Shown here piece after piece: positions 1 through 5,307 of a stretch of 5,646 bases of DNA; within the stretch, counting starts at the first letter, position 1; each line of letters opens with the position of its first letter. This DNA comes from Sphingomonadaceae bacterium (lineage in GTDB: Bacteria; Pseudomonadota; Alphaproteobacteria; Sphingomonadales; Sphingomonadaceae), in assembly GCA_947446935.1 (NCBI GenBank), contig CANFIV010000122.1, positions 1 to 5,646 on the forward strand, in the 5' to 3' direction. Under the pieces are notes generated by a model, which saw only the letters and a program-made list of their open reading frames with translations, was not told the DNA's origin and did no database searches. The position numbers and the translations under genes were made by a program.

Positions 1-359
1 GCACGGCGGTTGGCGATGCGGTATTGATAGGCGCGGCCGGTGCAGGAAAAGCGCGCGTGCCAATCATCCGGCACAACGCGGCAATCGAGCACTGCGATGG
101 GCTGCGGACGCATCAAGGCACTGAGCGCCTCGCCCAACCGGAACGGATCGAATTCGCGCACCAGATCGAAATGCGCGCGCATGCCCAGCGCATGAACCCC
201 GGCATCAGTGCGCCCGGCGGCGTGGAGCGTCACCGCCTCGCCCGTCACCGCAAGCGCTGCGTCTTCGACCGCCTGCTGGACGGTGGGCCCGTGCGGCTGG
301 CGCTGCAGACCCATGAAGGGGCCGCCGTGGAATTCGAGGGTAAGTGCGAAGCGAGTCAT
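1..359 (-). CDS. truA: tRNA pseudouridine(38-40) synthase TruA, 3' end cut by window edge
   Basis: TruA isomerises uridines 38-40 of the tRNA anticodon arm to pseudouridine in the cytoplasm. Reading the minus strand from ATG at 359-357 gives 119 codons before the left edge, roughly the N-terminal half of a protein usually about 245-270 residues long. Visible family signatures are the N-terminal strand ending in a GGPF-type motif (residues 12-15), QRQ (19-21), and the catalytic motif GRTDAGVH at 49-56 with the nucleophilic Asp52. The conserved block [15 protein letters not shown] lies at 101-115. The ATG overlaps the fmt stop codon by one base (TGATG) and no clear Shine-Dalgarno sequence precedes it, so translation is probably coupled to fmt. 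The position usually held by Trp in the GWQRQ motif is Leu18 here. Identity is clear; only the missing C-terminal half cannot be judged. Confidence 0.96.
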   Translation of the reverse strand, partial: MTRFALTLEFHGGPFMGLQRQPHGPTVQQAVEDAALAVTGEAVTLHAAGRTDAGVHALGMRAHFDLVREFDPFRLGEALSALMRPQPIAVLDCRVVPDDWHARFSCTGRAYQYRIANRR

Positions 360-1264
360 CAGCCGAGCTGCGTCCCTGCCACAATCCCCCGTCCGCGCAG
401 CAGCGACGCTGTTTCCATGGCAGGCTTGCCGGCGCGCTGGACGATCAGCGGCCGAATCGCACCCACACCGCATGCCACGGTGAGTGCGTCATCCAGCGTC
501 TGGCCCGGCACGCCGCTGCCAACCGCCACCTCTGCCGCAAGCACGCGGTACCGCTCGCCCTCCAGTTCGAAAAACGCGCCCGGTGCAGGAGCGAACGCGC
601 GGACCTGGCGCTCGACTTGCAGGGCGCTTTGCGTGAAATCGAGGCGGCTCTCGGCCTTGTCGATCTTGTGGGCGTAAGTGACGCTTTCCTCGGGCTGGGC
701 CTCAGGCGGATAGTCCGACAGATCGGCCAGCACACGCACCATCAGCGCCGCGCCCATCCCCGCGATTTCAGCCGTCAGTTCGCCCGCCGTCTTGCGGTCC
801 ACCGGCGTTTCCGCCTTGGCGAGCATCGGTCCGGTATCGAGCCCGCGCTCCATCTGCATAATCGTCACACCGGTCATAGCATCGCCCATGAGAATCGCAC
901 GCTGCACCGGAGCCGCACCGCGCCAGCGCGGCAGGAGCGAGCCATGGACATTGAGGCAGCCGAGCCCGGGGGCATCAAGAATGACCTGCGGCAGGATCAG
1001 CCCATAAGCCGCAACCACCGCCACGTCGGCCTCCAGCGCGGCAAACGCCGCCTGCTCCTCCGCGCCTTTCAGGCTGACAGGCGTGTAAACCGGAATGCCG
1101 CGCGCCTCCGCCGCCAACTGCACCGGCGAGGGTTGCAGCTTCTTGCCCCGCCCCGCCGGGCGCGGCGGCTGGCTATAGGCCGCGACCACAACGTGCCCTG
1201 CCGCCGCCAGCGCGGTCAGCGTCGGCACGGCAAAATCGGGGGTGCCCATGAAGATCACGCGCAT
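359..1264 (-). CDS. fmt: Methionyl-tRNA formyltransferase
   Basis: Fmt transfers a formyl group from 10-formyl-THF to Met-tRNAfMet, which makes the initiator tRNA of bacterial translation. From the ATG at 1264-1262 the product is 301 residues, normal for the family. The N-terminal Rossmann-like catalytic domain opens with [11 protein letters not shown] (residues 6-16) and contains a [15 protein letters not shown] block (about 34-48). The catalytic stretch [15 protein letters not shown] starts at Asn105 and is followed by GLDTG with Asp143; these match the catalytic Asn/His/Asp set of the E. coli enzyme. The C-terminal tRNA-binding domain ends in [10 protein letters not shown]. An in-frame TTG at 1273-1271 would add three residues. 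A GGAAGG Shine-Dalgarno-like sequence (1283-1278) lies 4 nt before the TTG and 13 nt before the ATG, so the start is ambiguous; I chose the ATG because family members usually begin at this point. It is the first gene of a leftward operon with truA and diverges from recR. Confidence 0.96.
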   Translation of the reverse strand: MRVIFMGTPDFAVPTLTALAAAGHVVVAAYSQPPRPAGRGKKLQPSPVQLAAEARGIPVYTPVSLKGAEEQAAFAALEADVAVVAAYGLILPQVILDAPGLGCLNVHGSLLPRWRGAAPVQRAILMGDAMTGVTIMQMERGLDTGPMLAKAETPVDRKTAGELTAEIAGMGAALMVRVLADLSDYPPEAQPEESVTYAHKIDKAESRLDFTQSALQVERQVRAFAPAPGAFFELEGERYRVLAAEVAVGSGVPGQTLDDALTVACGVGAIRPLIVQRAGKPAMETASLLRGRGIVAGTQLG

Positions 1265-1277
1265 ATTTCGCAAAAAG

Positions 1278-1307
1278 CCTTCCGTTTGATGCGTCAGGCC
1301 CTATCTG
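1278..1307 (+). promoter_or_regulatory. Candidate promoter for recR, leaderless geometry
   Basis: CCTTCCG (1278-1284) carries a TT at exactly -35 relative to the A of the recR ATG. TATCTG (1302-1307) ends 7 nt before that ATG, with a 16-nt spacer after the hexamer TTCCGT (1280-1285). No Shine-Dalgarno sequence is visible before recR. The -35 is weak by itself; the matching layout before def makes it more credible. Confidence 0.3.
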
Positions 1308-1326
1308 TGCCGCCATGGCATCGCAA
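1298..1326 (-). promoter_or_regulatory. Candidate sigma-70 promoter for fmt-truA
   Basis: On the minus strand a TTGCGA -35-like hexamer (1326-1321) is followed after 17 nt by TAGGGC (1303-1298), a weak -10. The predicted start near 1291 would leave a leader of about 27 nt that includes the GGAAGG ribosome-binding site. The -35 lies inside the first codons of recR, and the -10 overlaps the recR -10 candidate on the other strand. Only its similarity to the elements before def and rmuC supports it. Confidence 0.25.
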
Positions 1327-1911
1327 GAGATCGAGGCGCTCGCAAACGCGCTGGCGCGGCTTCCGGGACTCGGGCCCCGTTCGGCGCGGCGCGCGGTGCT
1401 GTGGCTGATCAAGCGGCGCGAGACCGGGCTGACCCAGCTCGTCAATGCGCTGAACGCGGTGCAGGGCCGCCTCGTGGAATGCGACACATGCGGCAATGTC
1501 GATACCACGAACCCCTGCGGCATCTGCACTGATCCGCGCCGCGATCCCCGCGCACTATGCGTCGTTGAGGATGTGGCCGACCTCTGGGCGCTCGACCGCG
1601 CAAGGCTGTTTACCGGGCGCTATCATGTGCTGGGCGGGCGACTTTCGGCGCTGGAAGGCTTCGGACCGGAAGACCTCACCATCGGCAAGCTGCTGCTGCG
1701 CGTGGAAGCAGGCGGGATCGACGAGGTCGTGCTCGCGATGAACGCCACGCTCGAAGGCCAGACCACTGCGCACTACATCGCCGAGCGGATCGAACATCTA
1801 CCGCTGCGCGTGACCCAATTGGCACATGGCCTTCCCGTGGGCGGCGAGCTCGACTATCTGGATGAGGGCACATTGGCGCAGGCACTGCGGGCGCGGCGTC
1901 CTGTTGGGTAA
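1315..1911 (+). CDS. recR: Recombination mediator protein RecR
   Basis: RecR works with RecO (and RecF) to load RecA onto SSB-coated single-stranded DNA at gaps during recombinational repair. The 198-residue product is the family's usual length. In order it has an N-terminal helix-hairpin-helix, [14 protein letters not shown] (13-26), and a four-Cys zinc finger with Cys56, Cys59, Cys68 and Cys71. A Toprim domain follows, starting at [10 protein letters not shown] (81-90), with GGRLSALEG (107-115) and the strand/helix [13 protein letters not shown] (137-149). The C-terminal Walker-B-like segment is [18 protein letters not shown] (169-186). The ATG at 1315 gives the standard family N-terminus. 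It lacks a visible ribosome-binding site and may be leaderless. recR often lies downstream of dnaX and ybaB in other bacteria, but here it heads a rightward group with def and rmuC and diverges from fmt. Confidence 0.97.
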   Translation: MASQEIEALANALARLPGLGPRSARRAVLWLIKRRETGLTQLVNALNAVQGRLVECDTCGNVDTTNPCGICTDPRRDPRALCVVEDVADLWALDRARLFTGRYHVLGGRLSALEGFGPEDLTIGKLLLRVEAGGIDEVVLAMNATLEGQTTAHYIAERIEHLPLRVTQLAHGLPVGGELDYLDEGTLAQALRARRPVG

Positions 1912-1927
1912 CGCATCGCACGACACC

Positions 1928-1956
1928 TTGCGAGTCGGCGCGCGCGCGATTATCTG
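1928..1956 (+). promoter_or_regulatory. Candidate promoter for def, leaderless geometry
   Basis: TTGCGA (1928-1933) matches four of six bases of the sigma-70 -35 consensus. It is separated by 17 nt from TATCTG (1951-1956), which ends 6 nt before the def ATG. Transcription would therefore start at about the A of the start codon, and no Shine-Dalgarno sequence is present. The spacer contains an 11-nt alternating GC run (1938-1948). Confidence 0.38.
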
Positions 1957-1962
1957 ACCGTC

Positions 1963-2529
1963 ATGGCCATTCTCGAAATCCTTGAAGTCCCCGATCCGCG
2001 CCTCAAGCAGATCTCCGCCCCCGTTACGCAGTTTGACGAGGAACTCCGCACACTCGTCGCCGACATGTTCGAGACGATGTATGCCGCGCCCGGCATCGGC
2101 CTCGCAGCAGTGCAAGTCGGCGTGCCGCTGCGCGTGCTGGTGATCGATCTTCAGCCCGATGATCCGGACGCTGAACCCGTGCCATGCGCCCATGATGGGC
2201 ATCACCACCATCACCAACCGACGAAGCGGGAACCCCGGGTCTTCATCAACCCGGAAATTCTGGAACCGTCCGAAGACCGCACGGTCTACAACGAAGGCTG
2301 CCTCTCGGTGCCCGAAATGTATGCCGAAGTCGTCCGCCCCGCACGCATCCGCGCGCGCTGGCAGGACCTTGATGGCCAGGTGCACGAGGAAGAGATGGAT
2401 AGCCTTATGGCGACCTGTCTGCAGCACGAGATGGACCACCTTGAAGGCATTCTGTTCATCGACCACCTTTCGCGGCTCAAGCGGACGATGGTGCTCAAGA
2501 AGCTGGAAAAGTTGCGCAAGGCCGCCTGA
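1963..2529 (+). CDS. def: Peptide deformylase with histidine-rich insertion
   Basis: Def is a metal-dependent hydrolase that removes the N-formyl group from nascent proteins at the ribosome exit, undoing the mark added by Fmt. All three family motifs are intact: GIGLAAVQ (44-51, with Gln51), EGCLSVP (111-117, metal ligand Cys113) and QHEMDHLEG (154-162, metal ligands His155 and His159, catalytic Glu156). The enzyme should therefore be active. At 188 residues it is longer than E. coli Def (169). Most of the excess is an insertion at about residues 65-91, between the strand ending VLVIDLQ and the strand starting RVFINPE. That insert is acidic/Pro-rich and carries Cys75, His77 and five consecutive His (80-84). 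The ATG at 1963 gives the normal family N-terminus. The gene sits 51 bp after recR. Unlike in E. coli, it is not adjacent to fmt and is not on the same strand. Confidence 0.97.
   Translation: MAILEILEVPDPRLKQISAPVTQFDEELRTLVADMFETMYAAPGIGLAAVQVGVPLRVLVIDLQPDDPDAEPVPCAHDGHHHHHQPTKREPRVFINPEILEPSEDRTVYNEGCLSVPEMYAEVVRPARIRARWQDLDGQVHEEEMDSLMATCLQHEMDHLEGILFIDHLSRLKRTMVLKKLEKLRKAA
2155..2235 (+). other. Histidine-rich insertion within Def
   Basis: Codons for about residues 65-91 of Def encode a segment absent from E. coli Def, containing Cys75, His77 and His80-His84. The DNA just before the His run holds a perfect interrupted palindrome, GCCCAT-G-ATGGGC (2188-2200). The flanking catalytic motifs are in frame and undisturbed, so this is a real part of the protein rather than a frameshift. 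Its limits are approximate because they come from a remembered alignment with the E. coli protein. Confidence 0.8.
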
Positions 2530-2540
2530 CCAGCGGCACC

Positions 2541-2569
2541 TTGCGCTGAGCTGCAAGTCAGGATAGGTT
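2541..2569 (+). promoter_or_regulatory. Candidate promoter for rmuC
   Basis: TTGCGC (2541-2546), 17 nt, then TAGGTT (2564-2569), a poor -10 that keeps the T1, A2 and T6 positions. The nine bases CACCTTGCG at 2537-2545 are identical to those at 1924-1932 before def. A start near 2576 would give a leader of about 22 nt that includes the rmuC ribosome-binding site. Confidence 0.3.
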
Positions 2570-2588
2570 CACGCTTCGTTCCGGAACT

Positions 2589-2592
2589 GGAG
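2589..2592 (+). promoter_or_regulatory. Ribosome-binding site fixing the GTG start of rmuC
   Basis: GGAG lies 5 nt before the GTG at 2598. It supports that start over the next in-frame ATG, which encodes Met24 at the end of the membrane segment and would remove the anchor. Confidence 0.65.
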
Positions 2593-2597
2593 TCGGC

Positions 2598-4115
2598 GTG
2601 GACACCACCTTTGTCTTTGTTTTTCTTATCCTTGCGCTGTTGGCTGGCCTTGCTGTCGGCTGGGTTATGGGCGCGCGGCCGATTGCCGAGTGGAAAGCAC
2701 GCTTCGCTGCGCGCGACGGCGAGGCGCGGGAATTGGACGAGAAGTTCCGGCGCGCAATCACGGAACTTGCCGCCGCGAGCGTGAAGGCCGGGCAGCACGA
2801 TGCCTTGGCGGAGGAAATCGGCACAATCCGGGATGAGCGCGACACGCTCGCCGCGCAGTTCGCTGCAGCGCATGAGCGCGCGAACGAGGCCGATCGGATG
2901 CGTGCCGAGTTGGCCGCAGTGCGCACCGACCGCGAAAATTTGCGCGCCGAGCTGGAGCGCCTGAAGGCCGACGCGGAAAACTTCGCCGAGCAGAAGCGCC
3001 TTTTGGTCGAGGCGCAGGACATGCTGCGCAAGGAGTTCGAAAACGCGGGGCACAAAGTGCTCGAAAAAGCGCAGGAGGCCTTCCTGACCCGTGCCAGCGC
3101 GCGCTTTGCCGAAAGCGAGAAGACCAGCGCCGACCGGCTCAAGGCCGTGCTCGAACCGGTCGGCGCGCGGCTCGAAAAGTACGAGCAGCAAGTGCAGGAA
3201 CTGGAAGCCAAGCGCGTCGATGGATTCGGCCAGCTCAGTGGGCTGATCGAATCGATGCGGCAGGGGCAGGAAGCCGTGCGCACTGCCGCACTGCAGCTGG
3301 GCAATTCGCTGCGCAATGGACCAAAGACGCGCGGGCGCTGGGGCGAATTGCAGCTGCGCAACGTGCTGGAGCAGTGCGGGCTGGCCGAACACACCGATTT
3401 CGTCACCGAGCATTCGGTCGAAACCGAGGAGGGGCGACTGCGCCCCGATGCGATCGTCAAGGTGCCCGGCAACAAGTTGTTGGTGATCGACGCCAAGGTT
3501 TCGCTCAACGCCTATCAGGATGCCTTTGAAGCGACCGATGACGACGCTCGGGCGATTGCCTTGACCGCTCACGTCCAATCCATGCGCAACCACATTCAGA
3601 CGCTGGGCGCGAAAAGCTACCAGAGCCAGTTCGAGGAGGCACCGGACTATGTGCTGATGTTCGTGCCCGGCGAACACTTCATCGCCGCCGCGCTGGAGCG
3701 TGATCCGGGGCTGTGGGACTATGCCTTCGAACGCCGCGTGCTGCTCGCTTCTCCCACCAACCTCGTCGCTATCGCACGCACGATCGCACAGGTCTGGCGG
3801 CAGGACGGCCTTGCGCGTGAAGCGCGCGAGATCGGCAAGATGGGTACAGAAATCTATGATCGGATCCGGGTTGCCGCCGAACATTTGAAGCGCGTTGGCG
3901 GCGGTCTCCAGTCAGCGGTCAGCAATTACAACAAGTTCGTGGGAAGCTTCGAACGGAATGTGCAGTCTGCCGCCCGACGGCTTCGCGACAAGGGCGTCGA
4001 GATCAGCAGCGAGATCGACGACGTGCCGCTAGTCGATTTGGTTCCACGCCATGCCGACGAAAGCCCGTTGCTCGCGCTTGTCGAAACGGAAGACGGCGAG
4101 CAGGCCGCCGAGTAG
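2598..4115 (+). CDS. rmuC: RmuC-family protein: membrane anchor, coiled coil, nuclease-like domain
   Basis: RmuC proteins are linked to genome maintenance; E. coli rmuC mutants show raised inversion at short inverted repeats. The molecular activity is uncertain, though the core is assigned a PD-(D/E)XK-nuclease-like fold. The 505-residue product (E. coli RmuC is about 475) starts with GTG. It has one hydrophobic N-terminal segment (about 4-25), followed by a long charged Glu/Arg/Ala-rich stretch (about 30-210) typical of coiled coil. The conserved domain (about 230-450) contains RGRWGE (245-250), RPDAIV (282-287) and VIDAKV (296-301), whose Asp284, Asp298 and Lys300 fit the nuclease-type acidic/Lys set. 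It also contains FVPGEH (355-360) and SPTNL (385-389). An acidic tail closes the protein. The likely topology is an inner-membrane anchor with a cytoplasmic domain. It follows def by 68 bp and converges on the methyltransferase gene. Confidence 0.94.
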   Translation: MDTTFVFVFLILALLAGLAVGWVMGARPIAEWKARFAARDGEARELDEKFRRAITELAAASVKAGQHDALAEEIGTIRDERDTLAAQFAAAHERANEADRMRAELAAVRTDRENLRAELERLKADAENFAEQKRLLVEAQDMLRKEFENAGHKVLEKAQEAFLTRASARFAESEKTSADRLKAVLEPVGARLEKYEQQVQELEAKRVDGFGQLSGLIESMRQGQEAVRTAALQLGNSLRNGPKTRGRWGELQLRNVLEQCGLAEHTDFVTEHSVETEEGRLRPDAIVKVPGNKLLVIDAKVSLNAYQDAFEATDDDARAIALTAHVQSMRNHIQTLGAKSYQSQFEEAPDYVLMFVPGEHFIAAALERDPGLWDYAFERRVLLASPTNLVAIARTIAQVWRQDGLAREAREIGKMGTEIYDRIRVAAEHLKRVGGGLQSAVSNYNKFVGSFERNVQSAARRLRDKGVEISSEIDDVPLVDLVPRHADESPLLALVETEDGEQAAE

Positions 4116-4152
4116 ACTCCATTGTCGAACGGTTCTGGTTTGGGCGCTCGGC
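4116..4152. other. Convergent gap between rmuC and the methyltransferase gene, no clear terminator
   Basis: Only 37 bp separate two convergent stop codons. I see no GC hairpin followed by a T tract on either strand. The short inverted repeats (GAAC-G-GTTC, CGGCT-C-AGCCG) have loops too small to act as printed and no U-run. Confidence 0.5.
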
Positions 4153-4956
4153 TCAGCCGCCGATGCTCGCCAGCACCTCATAGGCCAGCACCGCTGCCGC
4201 CACTGCCGCGTTAAGGCTGTCGGCGCGGCCCAGCATCGGCATCGTGACACGCAGATCGCAAGCCATTTCGTAATCCTCGGGAAGCCCGCGCGATTCGTTG
4301 CCGACCATTACGAAGCATGGGGCCGCATAGGACGCACCGCGATAGGGCACAGCCTCTCGCAAGCTGGCAGCGATAAGCTGCCCTTCTCCGGCACGCAGCC
4401 ACGGCAAGAATTGTTCCCACCGCGCCTGCGCCAGCGGCACGGTGAACACCGCGCCCATGCTGGCGCGCACGGCTTCGACCGAGAAGGGATCGGCACAATC
4501 GTCGAGCAGGATCACTCCACCCGCGCCGACGGCGTCGGCTGTGCGCAGCATCGTGCCGAGATTGCCGGGATCGCGCATCGCCTGTGCCACCAGCCAGAGC
4601 TTGCCCGCGGAACGGTCCAGCGCCTCCAGCGCGGTGTCCCATTCGGCGAAGACCCCCGCGACAGCCTGCGGGTTGTCCTTGCCCGTGATCTTGGCGAGCA
4701 GGTCTTCGGGCAATTCGATCACATCGCCGCCTGTTGCTGACACCGCCTCTTCCAAAGCGGCAAGCAGCGGATGCCCCTCGCGCCCTTCGGCCATCAGCAA
4801 CATTTCCGGGACCCGGCTAGATTCCAGAGCGTCGGTCAGCAGGCGAAGCCCCTCGGCGAGGAAGCGGCCCTCGCGCTTGCGGTGCTTCTTTTCGCGCAGC
4901 GCCCGGACGGCTTTCACGGTCGGATTGGAAAACCCGGTAATGCTTCGTCGGTTCAT
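4153..4956 (-). CDS. SpoU/TrmH-family RNA 2'-O-ribose methyltransferase
   Basis: Members of this SPOUT family transfer a methyl group from S-adenosylmethionine to a ribose 2'-OH in rRNA or tRNA. The 267-residue protein has an N-terminal substrate-binding (L30e-like) domain of about 28-105, opening with GRFLAEGLRLL (30-40). The knotted catalytic domain carries motif 1, DPGNLGTMLRTADAVGAG (129-146, with Asn132 and Arg138). Motif 2 is VMVGNESRGLPED (216-228, Glu221) and motif 3 is MPMLGRADSLNAAVAAA (239-255). All three are intact, so it should be active. The two-domain layout resembles RlmB and TsnR-like enzymes, but the exact target nucleotide cannot be read from sequence, so I give no symbol. 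The ATG lies 9 bp after the HPr stop, which suggests co-transcription with the PTS genes. Confidence 0.93.
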   Translation of the reverse strand: MNRRSITGFSNPTVKAVRALREKKHRKREGRFLAEGLRLLTDALESSRVPEMLLMAEGREGHPLLAALEEAVSATGGDVIELPEDLLAKITGKDNPQAVAGVFAEWDTALEALDRSAGKLWLVAQAMRDPGNLGTMLRTADAVGAGGVILLDDCADPFSVEAVRASMGAVFTVPLAQARWEQFLPWLRAGEGQLIAASLREAVPYRGASYAAPCFVMVGNESRGLPEDYEMACDLRVTMPMLGRADSLNAAVAAAVLAYEVLASIGG

Positions 4957-4965
4957 GCCTGGCGC

Positions 4966-5304
4966 TCAGTCTTCGCCAAAGCCGTCCTTGACCAGCCCCG
5001 CGATCTTCATGAGCACCGCCTCGGCATCGGGTCCGCTGACTTCGATATCGACGCTGTCGCCCTTGGCAGCGCCCAGCATCATAAGGCCAAGGATCGAGCC
5101 ACCGTTGGCCTCCGCCCCGTCCTTGAGCACGCGAACCTCGACGCCCTCGGGCAGCTTGGCCACGGCATTGACGAACTTGGCACTGGCACGCGCATGGAGA
5201 CCACGTTGGTTGATGATCAGGACCGTCTCGCGCGCCGTCGTCCCACCGCTGGAGGTCACATCACCGGAACCGGAGGCAGGATGTGTCGCGGCATCATCGG
5301 TCAT
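4966..5304 (-). CDS. ptsH: HPr-family phosphocarrier protein with N-terminal extension
   Basis: HPr relays phosphate from Enzyme I to EIIA proteins on a histidine. The 112-residue product has the active-site motif GLHARASAKF (35-44), with His37 equivalent to His15 of classical HPr. A later block, GGSILGLMMLGAAKG (68-82), has Ser70 in the place of the regulatory Ser46 phosphorylated by HPr kinase. HPr is usually about 85-90 residues and begins only a few residues before the first strand. Here about 25 residues rich in Ser, Gly, Thr and Asp precede ETVLIINQ (26-33). The ATG lies 3 bp after the EIIA stop, and an AGGA about 10 nt upstream could be its ribosome-binding site. An in-frame GTG at Val16 is an alternative start but has no visible ribosome-binding site. 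The neighbouring mannose-type EIIA is the expected partner, and no Enzyme I or membrane permease is in view. Confidence 0.94.
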   Translation of the reverse strand: MTDDAATHPASGSGDVTSSGGTTARETVLIINQRGLHARASAKFVNAVAKLPEGVEVRVLKDGAEANGGSILGLMMLGAAKGDSVDIEVSGPDAEAVLMKIAGLVKDGFGED

Positions 5305-5307
5305 GTG

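Noticed and set aside
344..1408. A 354-codon plus-strand open frame opposite fmt.
   Set aside because: Its Arg/His/Gln-rich composition is typical of a shadow frame, and it runs into the recR start. The minus strand carries an unambiguous Fmt.
1938..1948. Alternating GC run as a Z-DNA or regulatory repeat.
   Set aside because: Eleven bases is short and unremarkable in DNA this GC-rich; noted only as part of the def promoter spacer.
2188..2200. Palindrome GCCCAT-G-ATGGGC as an operator.
   Set aside because: It lies inside the def coding sequence next to His codons, so codon content explains it; there is no second copy near a promoter.
2540..2557. Inverted repeat CTTGC/GCAAG after def as a terminator.
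   Set aside because: The stem is only 5 bp with an 8-nt loop and no T-run. It overlaps the better promoter candidate for rmuC.
2286..3884. A 532-codon open frame on the minus strand opposite def and rmuC.
   Set aside because: It is antisense to two clear family proteins, spans the gap between them, and has no recognisable domain. Long antisense frames are expected in GC-rich DNA with G/C-biased third positions.
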